Source: Paenibacillus sp. Soil750 (GTDB taxonomy: Bacteria; Bacillota; Bacilli; Paenibacillales; NBRC-103111). Taken from it: 64,000 nt of DNA. The notes beneath the pieces were generated by a model. That model was not told where the DNA came from. It was given only the letters and a program-made list of their open reading frames with translations, and did no database searches. The stretch lies in NCBI RefSeq assembly GCF_001428045.1, contig NZ_LMSD01000010.1, positions 64,385 through 128,384 on the forward strand. The letters run 5' to 3'. Below are positions 16,667 to 23,635 of this stretch, one piece after another. Every line of letters starts with the position of its first letter. The stretch's first letter is position 1. The position numbers and the translations under genes are program-made.

Positions 16667-16680
16667 GGGAGGCGTTTTTC
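16648..16680 (+). terminator. terminator ending the structural/hypothetical gene block
   Basis: A perfect 10-bp stem, AACGCCTCCC (16648-16657) with GGGAGGCGTT (16667-16676), followed by TTTTT. Confidence 0.92.
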
Positions 16681-16693
16681 ATTATGGATAAAC

Positions 16694-16733
16694 AAAACTT
16701 GAGTAGACAATTCTCGTCCTATGTTGGAAAATG
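16694..16733 (+). promoter_or_regulatory. repeated leader element, copy A
   Basis: First of three related ~40-bp sequences: AAAACTTGAGTAGACAA followed within ten bases by CCTATGTTGGAAAATG. The others are at 17635 and 19136. Each lies 20-35 bases before the start codon of a separate cargo gene, so it is probably a shared promoter or activator site. Confidence 0.6.
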
Positions 16734-16757
16734 AATACAAAAAAGGGTGTTGGACAA

Positions 16758-17600
16758 GTGTCGGAACTCGAAGATGAAAAACAGAACAAACAGTTATCTG
16801 CAAGAATTAGTGAAGGTGTTATGCTAGGTGTATTAACATTGATTGGTTACTTTTGTGCTTATAAATTTGAAGTAGGGAATTTAGCTTACTACAATATTCC
16901 AGACAACTTTGTAGAGGTTGAATTAATATCAGTACTAAATGTTGTTTCGGTTATATGGCCAAATTTAATACCTTTATTTTATCTGGTGATTAGTCTAGAG
17001 GACGCATTCAGTTTCAAAACAAATACTGTTAAGGGTTTTGCTTTTATTACGTCTTTTATTTGCATTCTTTATTTAGGTATGCTGTTCTTTTCGGGATTTA
17101 ATTGGGTCACTACTATCGTAATGTTAATATTTGAGATATTTTTAATTATATTTACTTTTATTATCCCCCTGTTTAAAGAGAAGAGTACTACTGGCTATTG
17201 GAATAAGGTAGAGAATTATAAGCCTAATTTAACTGTGCCTCCTTTTTTTTTGAGAATTATTAATGATTACGGTAAAAGGACAGCTTTGATGATTGTTGTT
17301 GCAATTTCAACATTATCTTTTCTTCCGTTGTTTAGTGATTTAGGTAAGCGTGAAGCCGAAAGGGAAGATACATACTTAATTGCAACTTTAGATGGCCAAC
17401 AAAAAGTACTCATTGGGACATATATGGATAGTATGATTATTGCACCTGTAGACGTAGCATCAAAAGAGATAACACCTAAGTTCCAATTTATTAAGCAAAA
17501 GGATGATGATGTTTCAAAAATATTAGCATTTGAATCCGTTAAAACAGGGCCATTAAAAGTTAGGGAACCTCGCTCAGTAAATGAATCGGTATACGAGTAA
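16758..17600 (+). CDS. multi-pass membrane protein, cargo
   Basis: About 280 residues. Roughly five hydrophobic segments lie in the first 200 residues and a soluble, charged C-terminal domain of ~80 residues follows the last one. AT-richer than the neighbouring host genes. The frame is open from ATG 16731, which lies inside the conserved leader; GTG 16758 has the AAAGGGTG ribosome binding site and is my choice. No family recognised. Single-gene cargo behind leader copy A; a defence or exclusion role is conceivable but unsupported. Confidence 0.6.
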   Translation: MSELEDEKQNKQLSARISEGVMLGVLTLIGYFCAYKFEVGNLAYYNIPDNFVEVELISVLNVVSVIWPNLIPLFYLVISLEDAFSFKTNTVKGFAFITSFICILYLGMLFFSGFNWVTTIVMLIFEIFLIIFTFIIPLFKEKSTTGYWNKVENYKPNLTVPPFFLRIINDYGKRTALMIVVAISTLSFLPLFSDLGKREAEREDTYLIATLDGQQKVLIGTYMDSMIIAPVDVASKEITPKFQFIKQKDDDVSKILAFESVKTGPLKVREPRSVNESVYE

Positions 17601-17634
17601 GTCAGAAGGCCCAGGCATGTTTAAGTTCTTTATT

Positions 17635-17679
17635 AAATCTTGGTGGACATTCCTTGGCCTATGTTGGAAAATATAGGAA
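17635..17679 (+). promoter_or_regulatory. repeated leader element, copy B
   Basis: AAATCTTGGTGGACATTCC followed by CCTATGTTGGAAAATATAGG, matching copies A and C. It stands just before the GGGAGGTG ribosome binding site of the gene at 17696. Confidence 0.6.
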
Positions 17680-17695
17680 TGGGAGGTGTGTAATC

Positions 17696-17986
17696 ATGAC
17701 AAAAGTAGATCTAGTAAAAAGTTTACTCAAAAAAACTGATGACAGCATCTTGGACCTTGTTATTACCACCAGTATTCAAACAACGAATCAAGACGGACCA
17801 CTTCAAGTTAGAACTTTGTATAACGTAAATATGGATACTGAAGGTAATACCCTTCGCATCCACGACTTACAGAAGCATTTAAATCTCTCTGAGGATTTCA
17901 TCTTGGTGGTAAATAACAAACATGCTGAAATTGTCTCTTCTAGTGAGAATGGTGATGTGCAAAAGATAATGATAAACAAGAGATAA
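17696..17986 (+). CDS. small hypothetical protein, cargo
   Basis: A 96-residue protein starting MTKVDLVKSLLKKTD, with mixed helix and strand and a C-terminal MINKR. The frame runs upstream to 17654 but that part is the leader repeat; the ATG at 17696 has GGGAGGTG in place. Followed at once by a terminator, so it is a single-gene unit. Function unknown. Confidence 0.6.
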   Translation: MTKVDLVKSLLKKTDDSILDLVITTSIQTTNQDGPLQVRTLYNVNMDTEGNTLRIHDLQKHLNLSEDFILVVNNKHAEIVSSSENGDVQKIMINKR

Positions 17987-17993
17987 GGTTTTA

Positions 17994-18020
17994 AGCACTC
18001 CAACGGGGGTGCTTTTTTTA
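17994..18020 (+). terminator. terminator after the gene at 17696
   Basis: AGCACTCC (17994-18001) pairs with GGGGTGCT (18006-18013, one wobble) and is followed by a seven-base T-run. Confidence 0.85.
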
Positions 18021-18142
18021 TTGATCAATATAAATGTCTACAAGATGGTTAACGCTCAAGAATGTGTGTTCTTTAACTGTAAAAGGTGAGAATGGCGGTG
18101 AGGAGCTTGTATGAGGTGATTGAGATTGAGATTATATTGTTG

Positions 18143-18340
18143 TTATTCGTTTTGAACAAAATATTCAAGTTTCCATTCGAGCATTTTGGCTGTGAGTATG
18201 TAATTATCTTCTGATTCTGATACTACCCAATAAACATTTTGCACCGGGTCAAGATACACAGTATAAACACTATTCTTTTTGAATTTACAGGTATTGATTG
18301 CATATTCTTTTGCTTCTACACAGCTTGTAAAATCTTTCAA
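18143..18340 (-). CDS. small hypothetical protein
   Basis: A 65-residue protein with TTG start and an AAGGAG ribosome binding site eight bases before it. It begins MKDFTSCVEAKEYAI and has a beta-hairpin-like centre (YTVYLDPVQNVYWVVSE). Transcribed leftward, downstream of the DUF4145 gene, and possibly in one unit with it. No family recognised. Confidence 0.55.
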   Translation of the reverse strand: MKDFTSCVEAKEYAINTCKFKKNSVYTVYLDPVQNVYWVVSESEDNYILTAKMLEWKLEYFVQNE

Positions 18341-18391
18341 CGTGATTTCTCCTTACAAAAAAATAGTGAAACCACCAGCGGGGACTAGTGG

Positions 18392-19027
18392 TTAAGGTGT
18401 GTCTCTCCTGGAGATCGCTTCGCGTTTACCAGCTGGAAGAGCTGCGAACATAAAACTAATTTTATTCTTACGTGTAATAAGCTCTTCAACGATAAAATTA
18501 ACTAATTCAAAGAGCTTGATTGCTGTATCTTGATCATCTTTAAGATTTAATTCTCCAGGATGCACTGACTCGTTGCCAATAACACGAAGAATATCCAGTG
18601 CTTGTTGAACCTCAACAGGCAACCCTTTCCGAACTAAAGAAGCGATATCAGTATTAATGTCTTTGCCAGGTTCACCTACTTCTTTCGTCAATTTCTGAAG
18701 ACAAAGACGAAGGAGAGCTGCCGCACCTCGCGGTGAGCGGGTTACAATTGAACGTGCTTCTAGGTAATCTTCTACAATTGCTTCAGGCAGATCCTCATGT
18801 GGGAGTGGTGCATTTGAAGAATCAGGAAGAATCATTACTCCCTTATACCAGTAAGATAGTTTGTGGCAATGATGACACACGCACGCGGATAATTCTTCAT
18901 CCCTATGATACGAGCTATTGTAAACAGTTGTACCTACCATGCCCCATCTTTGATCAGAAAAAACATTACAATGAGGGCAATTGAAAGCCTTTACTCTATG
19001 AGTGGGAGGGTAATATTTTCCTTGCAT
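18392..19027 (-). CDS. DUF4145 domain protein
   Basis: A 211-residue protein. The N-terminal ~60 residues carry two CxxC pairs (CPHC at residues 17-20 and CHHC near 51-54), a zinc ribbon. The rest matches DUF4145 (PF13643), with its helical ARSIVTRSPRGAAALLRLCLQ and IGNESVHPGELN motifs. DUF4145 proteins are common next to restriction or other anti-phage genes and in prophages, and their RNase-like helices recall HEPN folds. Function is not established. Single-gene cargo of the element. Confidence 0.82.
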   Translation of the reverse strand: MQGKYYPPTHRVKAFNCPHCNVFSDQRWGMVGTTVYNSSYHRDEELSACVCHHCHKLSYWYKGVMILPDSSNAPLPHEDLPEAIVEDYLEARSIVTRSPRGAAALLRLCLQKLTKEVGEPGKDINTDIASLVRKGLPVEVQQALDILRVIGNESVHPGELNLKDDQDTAIKLFELVNFIVEELITRKNKISFMFAALPAGKREAISRRDTP

Positions 19028-19135
19028 TGTAGTAACTTCCCTTCTAGTGTCTATTAAGATCCATTTTACATAATTGATAGATTTATACCAACTTATATTT
19101 TGGAGTAAGTTCGTGTTCTAATCACTTTCTTTATC

Positions 19136-19180
19136 AAAACTTGATTAGACAAGCCTTGACCTTATGTTGGAGAATGTAGG
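19136..19180 (+). promoter_or_regulatory. repeated leader element, copy C
   Basis: AAAACTTGATTAGACAAGCC followed by CCTTATGTTGGAGAATGTAGG, close to copy A over its whole length. It precedes the GGGGGGTGAAG ribosome binding site of the gene at 19197. Confidence 0.6.
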
Positions 19181-19196
19181 TTGGGGGGTGAAGAAT

Positions 19197-19373
19197 ATGA
19201 TCAAAGTAAAGAACAGCGTTGAAGTTTTTGACGATAAAAATATCCATACGTTAAGACAAAAAGTAAACGTATGGTTGCATGGGACGGGAATGGAAAAAGA
19301 TATTCATTCTGTTAATTTTTTTAACAGTGACAGTCAACATTACGCCTATGTTTGGTATACTGATAAGATTTAA
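19197..19373 (+). CDS. small protein, possibly Cse60-like
   Basis: A 58-residue protein starting MIKVKNSVEVFDDKNIHTL. The pattern of a first strand, a helix (HTLRQKVNVWL) and two strands (IHSVNFF, YAYVWYT) resembles the small sporulation-associated Cse60 family, though I cannot confirm it. The frame is open from 19164 inside the leader repeat; ATG 19197 has the strong ribosome binding site. Single-gene unit with its own terminator. Confidence 0.5.
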   Translation: MIKVKNSVEVFDDKNIHTLRQKVNVWLHGTGMEKDIHSVNFFNSDSQHYAYVWYTDKI

Positions 19374-19377
19374 AAAA

Positions 19378-19406
19378 GCAAAAGCACTCTCCGCGAGTGC
19401 TTTTTT
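19378..19406. terminator. bidirectional terminator
   Basis: AAAAGCACTC (19380-19389) and GAGTGCTTTT (19395-19404) form a perfect stem with T-runs on both strands. It serves the gene at 19197 and the leftward conjugation-like operon. Confidence 0.9.
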
Positions 19407-19424
19407 ATTGTCAGTAAATCAAGG

Positions 19425-19940
19425 TTAAACACTTCCTCCAATTCCAACGAGTAGCTGCAAAATCATTGGAGAAAGCTGCACTAAAATATATCCGATTGCT
19501 GCATTCTGAAGCATCTGCATTCCTTTCTCACGGTTGCCGACCATAATAAACAAGCAGCCTCCAGCAATCATGACACCTGCTATGGGATAGGATAGATTTT
19601 GAATTAGGTTTATCAATGGATCGAATGCATGGAGAACTGTGCCTTTAAATGCATCAGACAAACCAGCCATGGCCGGGACTGCGTCGTTAACTACAGGGGC
19701 TGCTAGTGTAACTGTTTGAGCAAAAGCGCGTGTTATTCCGAATGGGGGCAGGCCATTTAATAAGAATGCGATGGGTACGGCATAACCGAGCAACGCACGT
19801 AGCTTAGGATCGTTAAAACGTCTTAGTCTATCGGCAAGAGTAATGCACTCCTTTATTTTCAATACCTCAACGCATACCTCGTTAGACAACGTCTTATTCC
19901 GCGTACCATCCCAGCATTTTGCTCCAATTGTAATTTGCAT
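19425..19940 (-). CDS. VirB2/TrbC-like membrane protein
   Basis: A 171-residue protein. After a soluble N-terminus (~48 residues) there is a hydrophobic segment ending in AFA (about 50-75), a possible cleaved signal. A linker and two transmembrane helices (about 113-135 and 144-168) separated by a short basic loop (GNREKG) follow. The two-helix C-terminus with a short positive loop is typical of VirB2/TrbC pilins and related conjugation-membrane proteins. Third gene of a leftward unit with the FtsK-like ATPase and replication-relaxation protein. The assignment rests on topology and context only. Confidence 0.55.
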   Translation of the reverse strand: MQITIGAKCWDGTRNKTLSNEVCVEVLKIKECITLADRLRRFNDPKLRALLGYAVPIAFLLNGLPPFGITRAFAQTVTLAAPVVNDAVPAMAGLSDAFKGTVLHAFDPLINLIQNLSYPIAGVMIAGGCLFIMVGNREKGMQMLQNAAIGYILVQLSPMILQLLVGIGGSV

Positions 19941-19954
19941 AAGAGAACGCCTCC

Positions 19955-20566
19955 CTAATTAATTTCATTCCAAATATGAATCACTGTATCAAGGCCGATG
20001 GCCCATTCTGTAAGCTGCTGCTTCCTGCTTTCGGTAAGCGTTACCCATACCAAGCGAGGAAAGTAACCGATTTTCTTTTGCAACACACCCGTTGCATGTA
20101 ATTTCTTATAACGCTCAATCTTCTCGCGGTTCTTATTCATGTGCTGTAGGTGATCGACTTCGAGGAAATGGCGCTTTTGGTTATAGCGGAAATATGAATC
20201 TGGTATGACTGTAACCACCTCGGGTACTGAGAACTTTAATTCGTTCCTCCAATCCTCGTTGCCGTCGTAGTGAATATAAGCCCCAGCTCGCATTAAGTAA
20301 TGCCCGGCTTGATTCATCTTTTGCCTTATAACTTCACTGCCAACGCGCTCGCGTCCCAGTTTATTAAGATGATAGATATTTTCACGGTTCTCGCCACGAA
20401 AAGAAGAGATATATTGTTTCATATTGTCTAACACCTTCCGCGCGTTACGGTCGCCTGAGAGGTCGTGTAACCTCTGAAGCTGGCTACGGCTTAGGTAGTC
20501 AAGCTTCTTCAATGATAAGAGAATAGCTTCTTCCCGGAGCATCTTCTTTATTTGTGATTCCAGCAT
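19955..20566 (-). CDS. replication-relaxation family protein
   Basis: A 203-residue protein matching the replication-relaxation family (PF13814): an N-terminal winged helix (LLSLKKLDYLSRSQLQRLHDL, residues 16-36) and a nuclease-like second half (VPEVVTVIPDSYFRY and HFLEVDHLQ with conserved acidic residues). Family members are found on Firmicute plasmids and integrative elements next to FtsK-like genes and are thought to start replication or transfer. Its start lies 68 bases inside the upstream FtsK-like gene. Nicking activity is not demonstrated by the sequence. Confidence 0.78.
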   Translation of the reverse strand: MLESQIKKMLREEAILLSLKKLDYLSRSQLQRLHDLSGDRNARKVLDNMKQYISSFRGENRENIYHLNKLGRERVGSEVIRQKMNQAGHYLMRAGAYIHYDGNEDWRNELKFSVPEVVTVIPDSYFRYNQKRHFLEVDHLQHMNKNREKIERYKKLHATGVLQKKIGYFPRLVWVTLTESRKQQLTEWAIGLDTVIHIWNEIN

Positions 20567-21827
20567 AGGCGAACGGCTCCTTTCGAGGTTTTATTACGAT
20601 GTGGGGCTTTATTGTCTTGTCGATAAAATCATTTTCAATTAACGGTGTTTGCACGATGAATTTACGGTCTGTGCGATAAATAGCGCGGCCTTTAATGAGT
20701 GGCAGATCCTCGGCCCCTGATTCATCTAATACGACATGACTAGCGGTATCTGTTTGAAGGCGGAAGCAAAGTTTAGCATCACAGTTTTGTTTAACCTGGC
20801 GTGGCAGAGTGTCGGCGGTCGGATATTGGGTTGCGAAGATTAGCCGAAAACCTAGCCCGCCACCAATCCGAGCAATTTCAGCAATGATGTGTTCACATTC
20901 GATTTTCTTTTTCTTAATGGCTGTGTCGTGCTCACCTTGGCTGGCAAGCTCCGCAGCCTCATCGATAACAATAAAGTTCCTCTGCTTCCTGTGAGCCTCT
21001 TTGACGTCCTCATATCCTTTGGCTAGGAATTCTACTTGTCTTTGCTTCATTTGCGTGTGGAGCGCTCGTAACGCCTCTAGACTCTCATCTACGTCTTTGG
21101 CGACAGTCTCGACCTGTTTAACATTTTTGTATCGGTTAAAGGCCAGCCCACCTTTAAGATCCAATAGGGTAAATAAAACTGCATTGGGCTGCGTGTGAAC
21201 TAGCGTTGTGATAACATTCTTTAAGAATACAGACTTACCATAACGCGTTGTCCCGGCCACGATCAGGTGCGGAATCGTTTCGAAGTCGTGATACATCGTT
21301 TCCTCGCGTGAAATTCCCACACATACCTTCCAACCAGTACAATGGGCAAGCGTGTCATCATCGAACGGAATTATCTCGGTTAGCACCGCTTTATAAACCC
21401 GAATCTTAAGGGTACCGTCATAGTTTAGGAGTATTTCCTTTCGTCCTTTGGTACTGTTAAACATTTCCTTAATCTGCTGAAAGAGATCGGAACGCAATCG
21501 TAGCGTCTTAATGTCTTCTAGTGAGATATCGAGGAAGCCGCGCTTATTATTCAGTCCATCCTCAATGTGCTGCTTCTTCTTTTGAAAGTCCTCAAATGAT
21601 AAACCAAGTGGGATCCGATAAATGTACTCTCTACCCCACTCATAACACGTTCGCCTAAGGAGCTGCATGGTACGCCGTTTTCCATTCTCCAACACAGTTA
21701 GCCCGCAAGTGTTTGCGACACGTTGAATCTTGCTCGGTTCACTAGTCCCGCGTCCGTCTAAATGTGTGTAAATTAGAATACCACTCATGAATGTTCCGCC
21801 GATAAATTCCAGTAGCATAGGCGCCAC
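20499..21827 (-). CDS. FtsK/SpoIIIE-like DNA translocase (coupling-type ATPase)
   Basis: A 442-residue ATPase without long transmembrane regions. Walker A is GTTRYGKS (about residues 193-200) and Walker B is FIVIDEAAEL (about 288-297). The downstream ATQYPTADTLPRQVKQNC segment is typical of FtsK-like proteins on integrative and conjugative elements. It probably pumps or couples element DNA during transfer. It leads a three-gene leftward unit. The C-terminal gamma DNA-reading domain of chromosomal FtsK is missing, as expected for mobile-element versions. Confidence 0.88.
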   Translation of the reverse strand: MAPMLLEFIGGTFMSGILIYTHLDGRGTSEPSKIQRVANTCGLTVLENGKRRTMQLLRRTCYEWGREYIYRIPLGLSFEDFQKKKQHIEDGLNNKRGFLDISLEDIKTLRLRSDLFQQIKEMFNSTKGRKEILLNYDGTLKIRVYKAVLTEIIPFDDDTLAHCTGWKVCVGISREETMYHDFETIPHLIVAGTTRYGKSVFLKNVITTLVHTQPNAVLFTLLDLKGGLAFNRYKNVKQVETVAKDVDESLEALRALHTQMKQRQVEFLAKGYEDVKEAHRKQRNFIVIDEAAELASQGEHDTAIKKKKIECEHIIAEIARIGGGLGFRLIFATQYPTADTLPRQVKQNCDAKLCFRLQTDTASHVVLDESGAEDLPLIKGRAIYRTDRKFIVQTPLIENDFIDKTIKPHIVIKPRKEPFAYAGITNKEDAPGRSYSLIIEEA

Positions 21828-22116
21828 CCCTTTCTATGAGTATCCAATAGGATAGTTCCTGCGGTGCGGAATCCTTTCGTACAAGGCTAATATAGCTAAA
21901 TTACTTGATTCGGAACGTACCGTTTCCATTACCTCGCTGGCATGCTCGACGGTACTAAGTTTTGGAACCAACTCGGGAACTTGTTGCGGAACCTTCCGCC
22001 TCCGATACCTATACTTAATCCAGAGCGGTTGTCCATTATTACGGGTTTTGTTTACAAACTAGGAATAAATTTTAATAGAGTTGTCCACGATGGAAACTAA
22101 GGGAGAGTGATTTCCA
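21828..22116. other. intergenic region with repeated GGAAC motifs; candidate oriT/control region
   Basis: 289 bases between divergent genes without a supportable gene. Contains several GGAAC or GGAATC words (for example CGGAACGTACCGTTTCC at 21912-21928, a near palindrome) and a 12-base exact copy (AATATAGCTAAA, 21889-21900) of the first repressor operator's left half plus spacer. It would carry the promoter of the FtsK-like unit, and could hold the transfer or nicking origin. Confidence 0.4.
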
Positions 22117-22338
22117 ATGTTTCCATCATGGATGAAAGAGCGATCAAGGTTAGGAAAGTGGATAGACCGCAAAAATTTAACGCAAGAATGGTTAATGAAA
22201 GAAACTGGGTTAAATCGAAGTTCAATTTCAGATTTATGCGATGGTACTGTTAATCGGCCGCGCAGTTCTACTAGATCGAAAATAATAAAGGCACTCCAGA
22301 AGGTTGACTCCTCTGTAAGTGCCTCGGACTTTTGGTGA
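22117..22338 (+). CDS. small XRE-family HTH regulator
   Basis: A 73-residue protein that is essentially one HTH domain (residues 10-65; QEWLMKETGLNRSSISDLCDG). It has an AAGGGAGAGTG ribosome binding site and is divergent from the FtsK-like unit, so it is the likely local regulator of transfer genes. Confidence 0.78.
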   Translation: MFPSWMKERSRLGKWIDRKNLTQEWLMKETGLNRSSISDLCDGTVNRPRSSTRSKIIKALQKVDSSVSASDFW

Positions 22339-22422
22339 AAAAAAGTCTTGAAGAATTTGGAACTAAGTTATAAAGTATATACATGGTTATATTTTCCTGT
22401 ACGGGGTGGTCTCCAAAAGTAA

Positions 22423-22965
22423 ATGACGACATTTAAAAAATACACAAAAAATGGCTGGGGTCATTCTTTAAAAGCAAGGGTTGATGAATTACGAAAGAAG
22501 GTAATTTCTCAAGCAGCGTTTGGTTTAAGCCCACTCGAAGTTAAATTATTAACAGAACAAGGTAATATAGGTGCTTGCTTTTACGTAATTAACGATGATC
22601 ATAACGAGTATTTATTAGCACATAGCCAAATAGATGATGCTAGTGATCCCTTAGGGAACATGGGAATATTTATACATAAGCAACAAAGACCCGTATTTAA
22701 AACAATGAGAGTCGATTCTAGGGGAATTATTGGGCAAGGTCATAATCGTGATGTGGATTCTGAATCTAAGATATTTGAAGAGCTCCACAAACGTATTTTA
22801 AATTATCCTGAACCAGTAACAAAAATTGAAGTTTTCTTGTATACTGAAAGGGAGCCTTGCATTAGTTGTGAGAAAGTTATTGATCAATTCATGCACTATC
22901 ATCCCAACGCCGAGTTAGAAGTATACTACGACAAAGGTACAACTCGCGTGAAAGGAGTTAATTAA
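22423..22965 (+). CDS. deaminase-fold protein of toxin-deaminase type
   Basis: A 180-residue protein whose C-terminal half has cytidine-deaminase-like zinc motifs: DSESKIFEE with E114 as candidate catalytic glutamate (residues 112-120) and EPCISC (144-149) with C146 and C149 as zinc ligands. The spacing and the SE-K pattern recall the bacterial toxin-deaminase family described from polymorphic toxins (PF14424). It has no secretion or leader domain, so it would act inside the cell that makes it. Substrate (nucleotide, DNA or RNA) is unknown. Two bases separate it from the next gene, suggesting a pair. Confidence 0.65.
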   Translation: MTTFKKYTKNGWGHSLKARVDELRKKVISQAAFGLSPLEVKLLTEQGNIGACFYVINDDHNEYLLAHSQIDDASDPLGNMGIFIHKQQRPVFKTMRVDSRGIIGQGHNRDVDSESKIFEELHKRILNYPEPVTKIEVFLYTEREPCISCEKVIDQFMHYHPNAELEVYYDKGTTRVKGVN

Positions 22966-22967
22966 TT

Positions 22968-23300
22968 ATGTTAGAGAGATTTATGGAACTTGGGGAAATG
23001 ACAAGACTTTTAATAAATAGATATGTTAAAAAAGGCTATGAGCAACAAGAAGTTGTAAGCAGAGTTATTGAAGAGTTACGAGGAGAATGGAATAGCAGTC
23101 TGCTTGGAAAGACATTTATTATGTCAGAGCTACTTGCTGCAATTCCAAGTCAAGCTGCATTTGTCGGAACGTTTTTCACAACCCTTGAACGGGTAAATGC
23201 GCGGAAACAAGTGCACAAACTTTTCCGGGATACCGCAAGATTACGTTCAGAATCCAATAACGAAATTAAAATCCAGAACATGATGAAACTAATAAGTTAA
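22968..23300 (+). CDS. helical partner protein of the deaminase-like gene
   Basis: A 110-residue, mostly helical protein (MTRLLINRYVKKGYEQQEVVSRVIEELRGEW; later FFTTLERVNARKQVHKLFRDTARL). It starts two bases after the deaminase stop with AAAGGAG in the upstream gene, so the two are co-translated. By position it may be an immunity or regulatory partner; no family recognised. A strong terminator follows. Confidence 0.55.
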   Translation: MLERFMELGEMTRLLINRYVKKGYEQQEVVSRVIEELRGEWNSSLLGKTFIMSELLAAIPSQAAFVGTFFTTLERVNARKQVHKLFRDTARLRSESNNEIKIQNMMKLIS

Positions 23301-23315
23301 TTTTTAATAAGAGTG

Positions 23316-23357
23316 AATGCCAACATCGAATCATACTCGATGTTGGCATTTCTTTTT
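23316..23357 (+). terminator. terminator at the right end of the element
   Basis: Perfect 14-bp arms AATGCCAACATCGA (23316-23329) and TCGATGTTGGCATT (23337-23350), followed by TCTTTTT. Confidence 0.93.
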
Positions 23358-23390
23358 GTCCACTAAATGCCGCGGGGAGCATTTGAAAAT

Positions 23391-23483
23391 TTGATCACAG
23401 CTTGACCACATATTTGACCACGCACTTAAAATTGACAAAGGGAATTCATCGAACCCTAAATACCAAAAGCCCTAAATATAAGG
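23391..23483. other. candidate right attachment region (attR) with integrase arm-type repeats
   Basis: TTGATCAC (23391-23398), TTGACCAC (23402-23409) and TTGACCAC (23414-23421) repeat every 11-12 bases in the same orientation as the pair at the left end. The candidate core TATAAGG is at 23477-23483, preceded by CCCTAAA as the left core is preceded by CCCTTTA. The remaining sequence up to 23593 shows no gene. Confidence 0.5.
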
Positions 23484-23593
23484 AATAGTAAACACTCATT
23501 GTATCTAAAAAACCCCAACATTAGTTTGAGAGCAATTACAATATGGCCACATTCGCACGTACGATTTAGCACTTATACTCTTATCTATGTCGT

Positions 23594-23635
23594 GAAAGAA
23601 GAACCCCGATCACAATTGTGATAGGGGTTCTTTCG
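23594..23635 (-). terminator. terminator overlapping the end of the fec-like ATPase gene
   Basis: GAACCCC/GGGGTTC with an inner ATCACA/TGTGAT stem. The stop codon of the ATPase gene and its last few codons form the hairpin's right arm; on the minus strand T-rich sequence follows. Confidence 0.85.

Larger units (their letters stand above)
6380..23483. mobile_element. 17-kb integrated mobile element (phage-satellite/ICE-like hybrid)
   Basis: The element is bounded by a host gene end on the left and the fec-like operon terminator on the right. It begins with a tyrosine integrase and contains a repressor/Cro switch, excisionase-like and putative replication genes, a partial phage structural module (prohead protease, tape measure), FtsK-like and replication-relaxation proteins, a VirB2-like protein and cargo. 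TTGACCAC direct repeats lie inside both ends. The ends given are a 7-bp direct match (TATAAGG at 6380 and 23477) in a partly similar context and are tentative within about 50 bases. Most genes look intact, which argues against long decay. Confidence 0.85.

Noticed and set aside
20499-21827. Chromosomal FtsK/SpoIIIE translocase
   Set aside because: It lacks the four-helix membrane domain and gamma domain and lies among mobile-element genes.
22423-22965. Housekeeping cytidine or dCMP deaminase
   Set aside because: The first motif is DSESK rather than HAE or CAE with normal spacing, and context and N-terminus differ; toxin-deaminase type fits better.
6401-23519. GTTGGGG at 6401 and CCCCAAC at 23513 as terminal inverted repeats of the element
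   Set aside because: Only seven bases, and a tyrosine integrase makes direct, not inverted, repeats; the TTGACCAC repeats fit better.
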